DNA of 40,906 bases from assembly GCA_947383005.1 (NCBI GenBank), contig CANDBT010000038.1:1-40906 (forward strand), written 5' to 3'. The notes below the pieces were generated by a model. It saw only the letters and a program-made list of their open reading frames with translations. It did not search any database and had not been told where the DNA came from. Position 1 is the first letter of the stretch. The number at the start of each line of letters is the position of its first letter. The DNA comes from an uncultured bacterium (lineage in GTDB: Bacteria; Bacillota; Clostridia; Lachnospirales; Lachnospiraceae). Of this stretch, positions 17,254 to 25,963 are shown one piece after another. Both the position numbers and the translations under genes were made by a program.

Positions 17254-17287
17254 GATATCCTCCCTCTGTGTGTTAAGTTTTTATTTT

Positions 17288-17316
17288 ATTCTACCATTCC
17301 AGGCATTGATTGTCAA
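17288..17316 (-). promoter_or_regulatory. Sigma-A promoter for the membrane protein, zinc-ribbon and hem genes
   Basis: TTGACA (17311-17316), a 17-nt spacer and TAGAAT (17288-17293) on the minus strand, about 30 nt before the gene start. It is among the best promoters in the window. Transcription would cross all three genes. Confidence 0.8.
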
Positions 17317-17367
17317 TTTTGAGGCTTCTACCGTTATTTTTACGCCCTGGCAAATGTTACTGTTCAC

Positions 17368-17440
17368 AGGGAGGGGCATCTTCCCCTACCCGCCACGCCG
17401 GGCACCCGTCAGCTAAAGCTGACGGGTGCCCGTGTGCATA
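17368..17440. repeat. Repeat family B copy
   Basis: AGGGGCATCTTCCCCT hairpin, then a perfect hairpin GGGCACCCGTCAGCT with AGCTGACGGGTGCCC. It is preceded at 17357-17368 by TTACTGTTCACA, which is also the terminal motif of the element at 35586-35708. It lies in the gap between the promoter at 17288 and the asr operon end. Confidence 0.7.
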
Positions 17441-17553
17441 AAACAGTGTGCATAGAACAAAGAGTGTGGCTTGCCGGACTCTCGCGTCGGAGCGCGGCTG
17501 CGCCTGCAGCCATCTTCCTTTGCGCGGAATGCACTCTGCGTTCCACTTCGGTC

Positions 17554-17627
17554 GTTGCTAAACGAGTGCCACTGGCACTCAGCAACCTAAGCGGAGCGTT
17601 TTGTATCATAGGACATACTTTCCTATG
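17554..17627. repeat. Hairpin repeats (family F, then family C tail)
   Basis: 17554-17586 folds as GTTGCT...GAGTGCC-act-GGCACTC...AGCAAC; the counterpart at 34368-34398 has GTGCT...GTGTGCC-act-GGCACAC...AGCAC, with both arms changed together. Directly after it, CCTAAGCGGAGCGTTTTGTATCATAGG...TCCTATGAT matches the end of the family C repeats at 29865 and 32069. Confidence 0.75.
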
Positions 17628-17631
17628 ATGC

Positions 17632-17660
17632 AAAAAAAGGGGCTGGTCATCCAGCCCCTT
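17632..17660 (-). terminator. Terminator of the asrABC operon
   Basis: A perfect 10-bp stem (AAGGGGCTGG with CCAGCCCCTT), a 4-nt loop, then TTTTTTT on the minus strand, 31 nt after the asrC stop. Confidence 0.88.
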
Positions 17661-17690
17661 CCTGTCCATACTCCGAAAATCACCTGTCTC

Positions 17691-18755
17691 TTATGCCTGT
17701 GGGCCCGCATGCTCATGCTGGGACAGCGGCATTACGTGCATATTGCCTCTCTGCTCATTCTCTGCCCAGTAGATATCATCTGCCATCTTCGCTTCCGGAT
17801 TGAACTCTACGCCTTCAAAGATATGCTTTACGAATCCCTTATAACCAACACGGTCAATCAGATGTCCGCCATGCAGATACTCTGGCTTGTAATCCAAAGC
17901 CCACGCGGAGAACTTCTGCCAGTTGGCAAACATTCCCAAAATCACATCTTCCGTTACCCAGTTAAGGAATAATTTGCCGGAACGAGGATTCTTCTTACCA
18001 GTACGTCCGCCCAAGGTCACGCGGTACAGCTTCTTCGGATTCCTGGTCCAGGCGCTGGTCGGACAGGCAATTACACATTCGCCGCAGCCCACGCAGCAGC
18101 AGGTATCTTTGTCAATCTTGCCATCTTTATTCAAAGTCAATACGCCTGTTGCATGATGCTGGCAAGCTTTCGCGCAAGCGCCGCAGCCGATACAGCGGTC
18201 ATAATCATAGACCATTTTATTAATTCCCATAATACCAAAATCATTAAAGTTTGCCTTCACACAGTCGTTAGGGCAGCCGGCCACAGCCACTTTGATATGA
18301 TAATGAGACGGGAAAATCAGTTTTTCAATCTTATGAGCCAGTTCCTGAGTATTGGCGTTGCCCTTAATGCAATGGATGTTGCCAATACAAGCCATGATGT
18401 TACGGGCGCCGATGGTCGGATAACCCTGCTCTGGGTCGTACTCTACCGGCTCATGGGCGATGGTTTCCATATCCACATCGCACATCTCCACATCTACATC
18501 CTTGATATACTCTTTTAGCCGCTTGTTGCATGCTTCAATATTCTCGTATTTAATACCAGGAATATCAAAAGTCATCCGGGTACCGAAATGGAATGTTCCA
18601 TTACCATACTCTTCGCATAACTCCTGCACAAAGGACAGGTATTTCGCGTCAATAAGAGCTCCGGGAACGCGCAGTTGAAGCATGAATTCTCCCGCAACCT
18701 TGGATTGTCTGTAACAATTTATACGGACCTTCTTTACATCAATATCATGATTCAT
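17691..18755 (-). CDS. asrC: Anaerobic sulfite reductase subunit C (siroheme catalytic subunit)
   Basis: The protein has 354 residues. CIGNIHC (C-x5-C) and AGCPNDC (C-x3-C) are the four Cys that hold the coupled 4Fe-4S/siroheme centre. They are followed by two ferredoxin-type clusters (CIGCGACAKAC and CVGCGECVIACP), an arrangement typical of AsrC rather than plain assimilatory reductases. It reduces sulfite to sulfide by six electrons in the cytoplasm, with electrons from AsrA and AsrB. It is the last gene of asrABC, 19 nt after asrB, and a strong terminator follows. The siroheme precursor enzyme is encoded just downstream at 13309-16032. Fully intact and of the family's usual length. Confidence 0.95.
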   Translation of the reverse strand: MNHDIDVKKVRINCYRQSKVAGEFMLQLRVPGALIDAKYLSFVQELCEEYGNGTFHFGTRMTFDIPGIKYENIEACNKRLKEYIKDVDVEMCDVDMETIAHEPVEYDPEQGYPTIGARNIMACIGNIHCIKGNANTQELAHKIEKLIFPSHYHIKVAVAGCPNDCVKANFNDFGIMGINKMVYDYDRCIGCGACAKACQHHATGVLTLNKDGKIDKDTCCCVGCGECVIACPTSAWTRNPKKLYRVTLGGRTGKKNPRSGKLFLNWVTEDVILGMFANWQKFSAWALDYKPEYLHGGHLIDRVGYKGFVKHIFEGVEFNPEAKMADDIYWAENEQRGNMHVMPLSQHEHAGPQA

Positions 18756-18774
18756 ATTCTTACGCTCCCTTCCC

Positions 18775-19566
18775 TTAGTCTATCAAATATTTAGCCTGGG
18801 TGTAATTAAATACCGGGCCTTCCAGACATACGTACACTTCATCAATACGGCAATGCCCGCATTTCCCTACGGCACAGGACATCCGGCGTTCAAAGGATAC
18901 CCAGATCTTTTCATCCGGCACGCCGCATTTGCTGCACTCAATACCGGTAAACTTCATCATTGGCGGCGGTCCTACGATCACTGTCTCATAATTCCCGTCA
19001 AAACTTGCCCAGTCAACCTTGGAAACAAATTCCGTTACAAAACCGGTATTCCAGCCTTCCTTCTTCTCCGCATCCAAAGTATAGAAAGTGGTAAATTTAT
19101 CTTTCCATTTCTCTAATTCACCCTTGAATACAATACCCTCTTCGTTCTTAAAGCCGGTAATCAGGGTGACGCTCTTCACATAATCCGGATTATTATAAAA
19201 CATATTCAGCATACTTCTCACCGGAGCCAGACCGGTACCGCCGGTAATCACAACCATATGCTTGCCTTCAAACTTATCTACCGGCCAGCCCTTGCCATAT
19301 GCACCACGCAAAAACAGTACATCACCAGGTCCTTTGGTAAAGATTTCATCCGTTACCTTGCCTACGGAACGGATAGTAAAATCAATCCAGCCGTCGCCAT
19401 ATGCGCTGACGGAAATGGGCGCTTCGCCAATCTTCGGGATAGAGAGCTGTAAAAACTGCCCGTGACTGGGTTTAATATCGCTTTCTACCTTAAAGGTATA
19501 TTCCAGCTTGCTTTCTTTCTTTACATCCAGAATTTTGCATGGAACCGGTTTAACAATGTTATTCAT
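18775..19566 (-). CDS. asrB: Anaerobic sulfite reductase subunit B (flavin/NAD(P)H module)
   Basis: The protein has 263 residues. It has the ferredoxin-reductase fold: an N-terminal FAD domain, then the NAD-binding signature VVITGGTGLAPVRSML, IVGPPPMMKF, and a C-terminal 2Fe-2S binding region with CSKCG, CAVGKCGHC and VCLEGP, as in dihydroorotate dehydrogenase electron-transfer subunits. It passes electrons from NAD(P)H to AsrA/AsrC. It begins 17 nt after the asrA stop. The family is usually about 260-270 residues, so it appears complete. Confidence 0.94.
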   Translation of the reverse strand: MNNIVKPVPCKILDVKKESKLEYTFKVESDIKPSHGQFLQLSIPKIGEAPISVSAYGDGWIDFTIRSVGKVTDEIFTKGPGDVLFLRGAYGKGWPVDKFEGKHMVVITGGTGLAPVRSMLNMFYNNPDYVKSVTLITGFKNEEGIVFKGELEKWKDKFTTFYTLDAEKKEGWNTGFVTEFVSKVDWASFDGNYETVIVGPPPMMKFTGIECSKCGVPDEKIWVSFERRMSCAVGKCGHCRIDEVYVCLEGPVFNYTQAKYLID

Positions 19567-19583
19567 CTATTCGTCCCCCTTCC

Positions 19584-20618
19584 TTATTTGCCTTCTTCCG
19601 CAAGGATTTCATCGATTGCTTTGGCCATCTTTTTCACCGTGGCAGTAATGGAGATAAACTCCGGACAACGGCTTGTGCAGCGGCCGCAGCCCACGCACAT
19701 ATGATAATCCTTAAAACGCGCCTTGTAATCGTGGAATTTATGGAGCACTTTATAGCGCATCCTCTCGGCAGCAGTCTTCCGGAACACATGGCCGCCGGCC
19801 ATATCGGTAAAGCCCTCAATCTGGCAGGAAGCGGTGGTACGTTTTCTCTCGCCTACATTGGTATTCTCATTATAAATCACATCCGTGGTAGAGAAGCAGG
19901 TACATGTGCTGCAGGCAACGGTACAGGAACCGCAGGAAATGCAGCGCTTGTTATATTCATTCCACATCGGATGGCTCTTCAATTTAGTCAGGACCTCTTT
20001 GTTGGGAATCTCGGGAATGGTCAGTTCAATCTGATTCTTCTCGATATATTCCGGCTTAAAATCTGCTGCTGCAGCTTCGGCAAACAGAGGAGCAAAATCA
20101 TCATCCTTCACATCTACCATCAGCTCGCCGTCGCCAACGCGCACCGCCAGAGAATAATCCTCAGCTTTATTAGAACCCATGCTCACGCAGAAGCAGGTGT
20201 CCCATCCCTCGGTACATTCCATCATGACGATCTTGACTTTTTCATTCATCCTCTGATAATACATATCCGCAAAACCGCCATTTTCCAGATAAATCTTCTC
20301 CTGGTGGTGCTGCGCGTTAATGTCACAGGGACGCATAAAAATCAGCAGCTTTTTGCTTGTCGCCTTGCTCTCACGGAACTCATCCTCCGTAAAATAAAAC
20401 AAGGACTGGGTAATCGGACTTAAAACTTCCTTCGCCGGGTAATCGGATTTCTCCTTAAATTCAATCTCCTCCACTTTAGACACCTTATCATACTTGACAA
20501 TATCTGTGTCGGAGTACCGTCCCTTCCCCGCAAACCGCTTCGGGGCCCAAATCTCGTACTCGCCCTGAAGACGGTCAAAGATCCGATTCACTTCTTCGAA
20601 GCTGACTTTGTATCCCAT
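19584..20618 (-). CDS. asrA: Anaerobic sulfite reductase subunit A (iron-sulfur electron transfer)
   Basis: The protein has 344 residues, with ATG 20618 after AAGGAGG. Two C-terminal 4Fe-4S clusters are visible: CISCGSCTVACSTC near residue 227 and CVGCGRCTSRCPE near residue 310. An N-terminal domain found in AsrA and heterodisulfide-reductase-like proteins carries no obvious cofactor motif. It is the first gene of the asr operon and the likely docking partner of AsrB. Transcription starts from 20701-20729, leaving a leader of about 75 nt. Confidence 0.94.
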   Translation of the reverse strand: MGYKVSFEEVNRIFDRLQGEYEIWAPKRFAGKGRYSDTDIVKYDKVSKVEEIEFKEKSDYPAKEVLSPITQSLFYFTEDEFRESKATSKKLLIFMRPCDINAQHHQEKIYLENGGFADMYYQRMNEKVKIVMMECTEGWDTCFCVSMGSNKAEDYSLAVRVGDGELMVDVKDDDFAPLFAEAAAADFKPEYIEKNQIELTIPEIPNKEVLTKLKSHPMWNEYNKRCISCGSCTVACSTCTCFSTTDVIYNENTNVGERKRTTASCQIEGFTDMAGGHVFRKTAAERMRYKVLHKFHDYKARFKDYHMCVGCGRCTSRCPEFISITATVKKMAKAIDEILAEEGK

Positions 20619-20700
20619 ACTTTCTTATTCCTCCTTCTTTTTTCAGCAGGAGTCCCTTTATCCCCGCCTCGGAACCCCTGTCGGATTTTATCCTGAACTC

Positions 20701-20729
20701 ATTGTATCATAAATATTAAAATATTTCAC
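20701..20729 (-). promoter_or_regulatory. asrABC promoter
   Basis: GTGAAA (20724-20729), a 17-nt spacer and TACAAT (20701-20706) on the minus strand. The surroundings (20730-20800) are very AT-rich. No clear operator palindrome was found, so how sulfite or oxygen is sensed cannot be said. Confidence 0.6.
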
Positions 20730-20843
20730 CAATTTATTACTGGAATTTCGACAAATTTACAACTATTCCACCATACATCTTCTTGTTTTCAAAAAACATG
20801 TAAACAAAAAGCTTTGGTCGTTTGCCATATAACCGAATAGTGA

Positions 20844-22724
20844 TTAAAAATCAATCTCCACTCCCGTCTCATATTTCTTATCATCTACAGTGACTGTCAC
20901 CTTATAACTGCCCTCAATGCCTTCGCTGCTTATCGGGAATTCCACAGCCCGGGAATCATGCTCCAGGAAAGTCCCTACGCACATCGCCAGAAACGGCCTT
21001 TTTGTTGTGGGGACAAAATAATGCCGTACCGGCGCTCCATCCTTGCCTTCCAGATTCAGCATAACCAAGGTGCCCTTCTCAAAACTGGCTTTAAATACCA
21101 GACGATCTTCTTCCTTGGCAAATTTAGCCTTGTATTCATCCGGAAGCATGCCCGCTTCTTCGGCCGGCACATCCGTCAGGAATTCTTCCGTCACGCCCAG
21201 GCTTCCCAAAATCCGGCCTTCTCCAAATACTACCTGATCGGCCAAATCGTACAAATGCAGCTTCTCTGCCCGATAATAATTCGCCGGCAGATGCATCTCA
21301 TACATCACCTGCTCATCTTTTATTTCCACGGTAATGGAACTGAGCTGTACGGTTCCGTTTTCAATGCCTTCCACCTTGCTGGCTCCCGGCATGTTCATCC
21401 ACTTGCCGTTTTCTTTGCCGATGCCACCGGAGTGAACCATATAATGGCCAGGGCCATAATATTCGCAGTTGCAAATATAGGTAGAGAAAAATTCTGCCCC
21501 TCTCTCTTTGCCGTACTGCCATACCTGCTCAATAGTCATCTTTTCCGTATCGATATGATAGATCACGCCACGGGAAAAGTTGTCGTCAGCAGACAGATAA
21601 TGTTCTTTTTCCTTCGAACGCCAATGTCCGTTATCAAAGCACATAACGTCACCGTTAGGCAGGATCATACATGCATGCTGCTCATATTGCCAGTCAAATT
21701 CTTTATCACCGACGGGTTTAAAGAAATACTTCTGCATGTCTTCCGGCCATCCGGTAGGATCACCGATAATCCAATTCAGCTTTCCCGTCTCGAAATCCCG
21801 ATTGATGATAATATCCTGATGCCGTCCGGAAAAAGTCAGCGTATTGGTCTTTTTATCATACCAAACAGCGTTATTATGGAACCAGTCATGGGCATCCTGA
21901 CTGCCGGAACCGCCTACAGGATGGACAGGCAGCACATCCTGATGATCCCATTTCTTTAAGATCTCGCCGGTTTTCCGATCTACCATCACGCAGACATCCT
22001 CCACAGTACCGCGGGGCAGGTCCTGTGTAAGAATCAAAATATCGCCATTTTCCATCTCCCACTCATCATGATGGTATCCGCCGGGAATCCGGTATTCTTT
22101 GTATATCTTACCGATCATTCCCATCTCATAGATACCTGTTGTATGATAAGGCGGCGCCACCAGACGGTCTGTTCCCACCAGGAGACGGCCATTGCGAATC
22201 CGTTTAAGGTCAAAAGCGAGATTCAATGTATTGTACCAGCGTGCATCGCCCGCATAATCATAAGCGGCCGTATAGGCCGGAGAAGTCGGGCTGACAAAGA
22301 CCACATAATCTTCCATGTATTCCGGAGTGGTCTCAATGCTTGTAGGCTTTTTCAGTTTTTCCGAAGCTTCTTCTGTCTCTATGGACAGCTCTTTTTTCTC
22401 CCCTGTGCTCAATTCGATAACCACAGTATTTTTATAGCCCGCATACAAGCCATATACAGGAATTACCATCTTCCTCGCATCTGTAGCCGGACGGTAAACC
22501 ATATCCCCGGCTGTCTCCTTTCCCTTCACCGTTACCTTAGCGAAGGCCGGACGTTCATTTTCAAACATTACCAGAGCAGTAAGCGGAGCAATCAGATACG
22601 GATTCACTTTTACATAAGGATTGTCAATCCCGTGTTTTTCCTGGGCATACTCCTGCAAAAACGCTTTTTCCGCCTCATATTGCTGCTTAATGATGTGTTG
22701 GATTTCCCTAAACAAAACTCCCAT
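20844..22724 (-). CDS. Arylsulfate sulfotransferase (PAPS-independent)
   Basis: The protein has 626 residues. It shows the beta-propeller arylsulfotransferase family (PF05935) with HDWFHNNAVWYD, IIGDPTGWPEDM and YEQHACMILPNGDVMCFDNG, including the candidate catalytic His in the HxxWxHNN and EQH blocks. These enzymes move a sulfate group from one phenolic sulfate to another phenol, as in gut Eubacterium-type strains. Proteobacterial homologues are periplasmic and carry a disulfide; here there is no signal peptide, so the enzyme is cytosolic. GAGGA precedes ATG 22724. It is a separate unit from asrABC (226 nt between them). No sulfatase or DsbA-like partner is in the window. Confidence 0.92.
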   Translation of the reverse strand: MGVLFREIQHIIKQQYEAEKAFLQEYAQEKHGIDNPYVKVNPYLIAPLTALVMFENERPAFAKVTVKGKETAGDMVYRPATDARKMVIPVYGLYAGYKNTVVIELSTGEKKELSIETEEASEKLKKPTSIETTPEYMEDYVVFVSPTSPAYTAAYDYAGDARWYNTLNLAFDLKRIRNGRLLVGTDRLVAPPYHTTGIYEMGMIGKIYKEYRIPGGYHHDEWEMENGDILILTQDLPRGTVEDVCVMVDRKTGEILKKWDHQDVLPVHPVGGSGSQDAHDWFHNNAVWYDKKTNTLTFSGRHQDIIINRDFETGKLNWIIGDPTGWPEDMQKYFFKPVGDKEFDWQYEQHACMILPNGDVMCFDNGHWRSKEKEHYLSADDNFSRGVIYHIDTEKMTIEQVWQYGKERGAEFFSTYICNCEYYGPGHYMVHSGGIGKENGKWMNMPGASKVEGIENGTVQLSSITVEIKDEQVMYEMHLPANYYRAEKLHLYDLADQVVFGEGRILGSLGVTEEFLTDVPAEEAGMLPDEYKAKFAKEEDRLVFKASFEKGTLVMLNLEGKDGAPVRHYFVPTTKRPFLAMCVGTFLEHDSRAVEFPISSEGIEGSYKVTVTVDDKKYETGVEIDF

Positions 22725-22934
22725 GTGTTCCTCCTGTTGTCATCTTTTCTTAACAATTACAATTAGGCAATATGCAAGAAAATCATCCCGCAATTTTCCT
22801 TATTATATACAAATAATACCATATCACTATTCTTTTTCCTATAACCTATGTTATAAAAATTATATTTTTTATTACATTTCCATTATGATTTCATATTAAT
22901 CAGCATCTAAAAACAATATAACAAAAGAACAAAA

Positions 22935-22972
22935 AATCGGGAGCGCTTCTTTTTCAAGAAAAACTCCCGATT
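22935..22972 (-). terminator. Terminator after the FKBP-like lipoprotein gene
   Basis: AATCGGGAG...CTCCCGATT stem on the minus strand followed by TTTTTTGTTCTTTTGTTA. The remaining 22725-22934 is AT-rich, presumably holding the arylsulfotransferase promoter (a TATAAT lies at about 22806-22811 without a good -35). Confidence 0.8.
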
Positions 22973-23050
22973 CAAAACTATCCGACGGCGTTCCTTCGGA
23001 CGCTTATACCCGCATACACCGTCATTTGCCAAAGAACTGGCGCACCGCCT

Positions 23051-24136
23051 TTATTTTATTGTCGCATTATCTTTCAGGAACTGTACTACTTTGTACATCA
23101 TCGCGGCCTTGTCTACTTCTTCCTCACCATAATTTTCCTGCATAGTCTGCAAATCCATGCCGTTTTCCAATGCCACCGCTACCCTGTCGGCATCTTCCAC
23201 CTGCAATTTTTCCTGGTCGGTAATTGCTTCCGTCACCAACTGCTGCTTAATGCCCATTTCTGCCGAATCATGGGTCGCTTCTTTAAAAGCTTCCTCAGTC
23301 ATCCCGAAAATTCCTGCGTAATCCTCCAGGGTCATGCCGTACATCCCCGCCATACTGCTGTAATAACTGATCTGCTCATCATAACTCTCATTTACAGCCT
23401 CTTCATTCAGCTCAAACTCCGAACCGTCTATAACCGCCATGAGCAAATCATTCTCAAGCTGCTGCTCCGCCTGAAGCTCTTTTTCCTCCTGTATATCCGC
23501 TAAAGTATCCGCCTTAAACTCATCTACCGTATTGAAATCGGACATCCTCTGGACAAAATTTTCATCCAGCACGGCTTTCCTTTTCTCCTCGATGCTATTG
23601 ACCTTCACCTCAAACACCACAGCCTGTCCAGCCAGCTCATCATTGTAATAATCATCAGGGAAAGTAAGATCCAGGCTTCTTTCCTCCCCGGTCTTAGCGC
23701 CTGTCAGACCTTCTTCAAATCCGGCAATAAAAGTACCGGACCCCAATTCCAGCATATACCCCTCGCTGCTCCCCCCGTCAAAAGCCACGCCATCTTTCAA
23801 CCCTTTAAAATCAATATTGACAACGTCGCCGTTCTGGGCAGCCCGATCAGTAATCACCACATATTCCGGATTGGCATCAAGAATGTTTTGTATTCTTTTC
23901 TCCAATTCTTCGTCTGTCACTTCCGTAGACATCCGCTCAATCTCAAGCCCTTTATACTGGCCAAGTTTCGTCAATTTGCCTGCATCCACCGTCTCGCCAT
24001 CAGCCGTCGTCGCTTCCGTCACCACTTCCGCGGAAGTTTCCGCTGTAGAATCCGTGCTGCCTTCTTTTTTCGAACAGCCCGTAATCAACACAGCCGCCAT
24101 AAAACCACCTAAAGCCACTCTTAAAAATTTTTTCAT
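23051..24136 (-). CDS. FKBP-type peptidyl-prolyl isomerase lipoprotein (trigger-factor-like)
   Basis: The protein has 361 residues from ATG 24136, the third residue of the longest frame, because it gives the clean lipoprotein signal MKKFLRVALGGFMAAVLITGC. A Ser/Thr-rich linker (to about residue 50) is followed by an FKBP domain (QNGDVVNIDFKGLKDGVAFDGG, GSGTFIAGFEEGLTGAKTGE, about 95-190) and a long helical C-terminal domain like the trigger-factor peptide-binding arms (about 195-361). It should be anchored outside the membrane, helping exported proteins fold. The ribosome-binding N-terminal domain of true trigger factor is missing. An extended -10 promoter is at 24246-24254. Confidence 0.9.
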   Translation of the reverse strand: MKKFLRVALGGFMAAVLITGCSKKEGSTDSTAETSAEVVTEATTADGETVDAGKLTKLGQYKGLEIERMSTEVTDEELEKRIQNILDANPEYVVITDRAAQNGDVVNIDFKGLKDGVAFDGGSSEGYMLELGSGTFIAGFEEGLTGAKTGEERSLDLTFPDDYYNDELAGQAVVFEVKVNSIEEKRKAVLDENFVQRMSDFNTVDEFKADTLADIQEEKELQAEQQLENDLLMAVIDGSEFELNEEAVNESYDEQISYYSSMAGMYGMTLEDYAGIFGMTEEAFKEATHDSAEMGIKQQLVTEAITDQEKLQVEDADRVAVALENGMDLQTMQENYGEEEVDKAAMMYKVVQFLKDNATIK

Positions 24137-24245
24137 ACACAATCCTTTTCTTTTTATTTTTATTAAGAAACGTCGTAAATGCTTTGTCTGTCATTTACTG
24201 TCATATATCTCCCTCTGACTCCTCTTGGGGAAAACATATTTTGTG

Positions 24246-24254
24246 ATTATACCA
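24246..24254 (-). promoter_or_regulatory. Extended -10 promoter of the FKBP-like gene
   Basis: TGG-TATAAT (TGn extension plus perfect hexamer) on the minus strand, about 110 nt before the start codon; the -35 is weak, as allowed for extended -10 promoters. Confidence 0.6.
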
Positions 24255-24358
24255 CACGAATCTTACAAAAGAAAGTACTTCCAATAAATTTATAAAATCC
24301 CTGTCACTTCAATTGTAACAGTTCAGATGGCGGGGAATCATAGCACAAACGGCTATAA

Positions 24359-25762
24359 CTACGCCATATAAAATGCCTTGAAGGCCCGATAAGCCTGATA
24401 TACGTCATTTTTAGCCGTCAGCTCAAAAGGCGAGTGCATAGCCAAAACCGGTACGCCCAAATCCACCACATCAATATCCAATTGGGCTACATATAAGGCG
24501 ATCGTACCCCCGCCGCCCTGGTCTACCGCTCCCAGCTCCCCGGTCTGCCAATACACACCTTGTTCCTCCATTATCCGGATGACCTGAGCCATAGTTTCCG
24601 CGCTGGCATCACTGGCTCCGCCTTTTCCCCTGCTTCCCGTATACTTGGTCAGCACGCATCCCCTGTTCATATAAACCGCATTGTTCGCCTCGAACACCTC
24701 GCTGAAAGTGGGATCATAGGCAGCACTTACATCTGCAGACAAACACAGGGAATTGCGAAGGATTTTCCGTAGAGGTGTTTTGCATGACTCAGCCAAATCT
24801 TCTATGTAATGTTTGAAATAGAAGGCGTCCATTCCTGTATTTCCTTTGGAACCGATCTCTTCTTTATCGGTAAGCACGGTAACTGTCGTATATTGAGGAC
24901 ATTTCGTTTCAATTTCTGCCATCAATGCTGTATAAGCACATACCCGGTCATCCTGGCCGTAAGCCCCAATCATGCTCCGATCCAATCCCACATCTACCGC
25001 CTTCTGGGCAGGTACCATCTCAATCTCTGCCCGGAAAAAATCTTCCTCCGTAATCCCATATTTCTCATGTAAAAGCTGTAAAGCCAGCAATTTAACCGGT
25101 TCCTTTACTTGATCATCCATAAAAGGAAGGGAACCGACAATCACATTCAGTTCCTCCCCTTTCAGGCCCTCGGACAACTTCCGTTCATTTTGTTTGGATG
25201 ACAGATGGGGAAGCAAATCACTAATGCAAAATACCGGATCACCCGGCTCTTCGCCAATACAGACACGCACCTTTTCCCCGTTTTTTTTCACCACAATACC
25301 ATGAATAGCCAAGGGAATAGTCCCCCATTGGTATTTACGGATACCCCCGTAATAATGCGTTTTGAAATAAGCAATATCTGACTTCTCATATAAAGGATAT
25401 GGTTTCAAATCCAGACGCGGGGAATCAATATGCGCTCCGTTAATCCGCACTCCCTCCGCTAACGGTTTTTTTCCAAAAGTAGTCATGAGAATGGCTTTTT
25501 GCCGGTTCACCTGGTACACTTTATCCCCTGGCTGGTAGTTCTCCGTACAATTAAATTCGCGATATCCGGCTTTCTCAAGCATATCTACCGCCACCGACAC
25601 GCATTCTCTCTCCGTCTTGCACTTATCCAAAAAAAGCTTATATCCCTCGCAAAACCTGGATGCCTCTTCAAACTGCTCTGATTCTTTTTTGCCTATATGA
25701 GGAAATTTCCAACAAAGCTCCTCAGTCAGCAATTCTCCTTCTGTCTTTTCTTTTCCTTCCAT
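24359..25762 (-). CDS. M18 family aminopeptidase
   Basis: The protein has 467 residues. M18 metal-ligand motifs appear in order: GAHIDSPRLDLKP, TDKEEIGSKGNTGMD (catalytic Glu and metal ligand), LSADVSAAYDP and LAMHSPFELT with the last His ligand. Length is normal for the family (about 430-480). It is a cytosolic di-zinc enzyme that forms large oligomers and removes N-terminal, often acidic, residues from peptides. ATG 25762 follows AGGAGG. There is no signal peptide. Neighbours give no further clue; about 220 nt separate it from the FKBP-like gene. Confidence 0.93.
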   Translation of the reverse strand: MEGKEKTEGELLTEELCWKFPHIGKKESEQFEEASRFCEGYKLFLDKCKTERECVSVAVDMLEKAGYREFNCTENYQPGDKVYQVNRQKAILMTTFGKKPLAEGVRINGAHIDSPRLDLKPYPLYEKSDIAYFKTHYYGGIRKYQWGTIPLAIHGIVVKKNGEKVRVCIGEEPGDPVFCISDLLPHLSSKQNERKLSEGLKGEELNVIVGSLPFMDDQVKEPVKLLALQLLHEKYGITEEDFFRAEIEMVPAQKAVDVGLDRSMIGAYGQDDRVCAYTALMAEIETKCPQYTTVTVLTDKEEIGSKGNTGMDAFYFKHYIEDLAESCKTPLRKILRNSLCLSADVSAAYDPTFSEVFEANNAVYMNRGCVLTKYTGSRGKGGASDASAETMAQVIRIMEEQGVYWQTGELGAVDQGGGGTIALYVAQLDIDVVDLGVPVLAMHSPFELTAKNDVYQAYRAFKAFYMA

Positions 25763-25796
25763 AAGTCAAAGTCCTCCTAGATAAAAGTAATTTGTC

Positions 25797-25946
25797 ATTT
25801 GCTTTTATAGTAATCGACAAAATGATTTGTCGTTTACTATAATCCCTCCGGGGGATGCGCACGATTTTACAAAGGTAAGTGTTGCGTTTCACGCAACGCA
25901 AAATCAGCGCAGCGAACACCAAAAATAAAAAATTTTTGTCGTTAAC
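25797..25946. repeat. Palindromic element upstream of the aminopeptidase gene
   Basis: TATAGTAATCGACAAA...TTTGTCGTTTACTATA forms an inverted repeat (about 25808-25841), and a third half, TTTTTGTCGTTAACTATAA, lies at about 25936-25953. Between them is a small hairpin GTTGCGTTTCACGCAAC (about 25880-25896). No gene is evident. It may be a small non-autonomous element. Confidence 0.6.
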
Positions 25947-25963
25947 TATAATTTATCCGCCTT

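Noticed and set aside
20619-20843. Riboswitch or T-box in the asr leader
   Set aside because: No conserved riboswitch core or T-box motif was seen; the leader is short and AT-rich.
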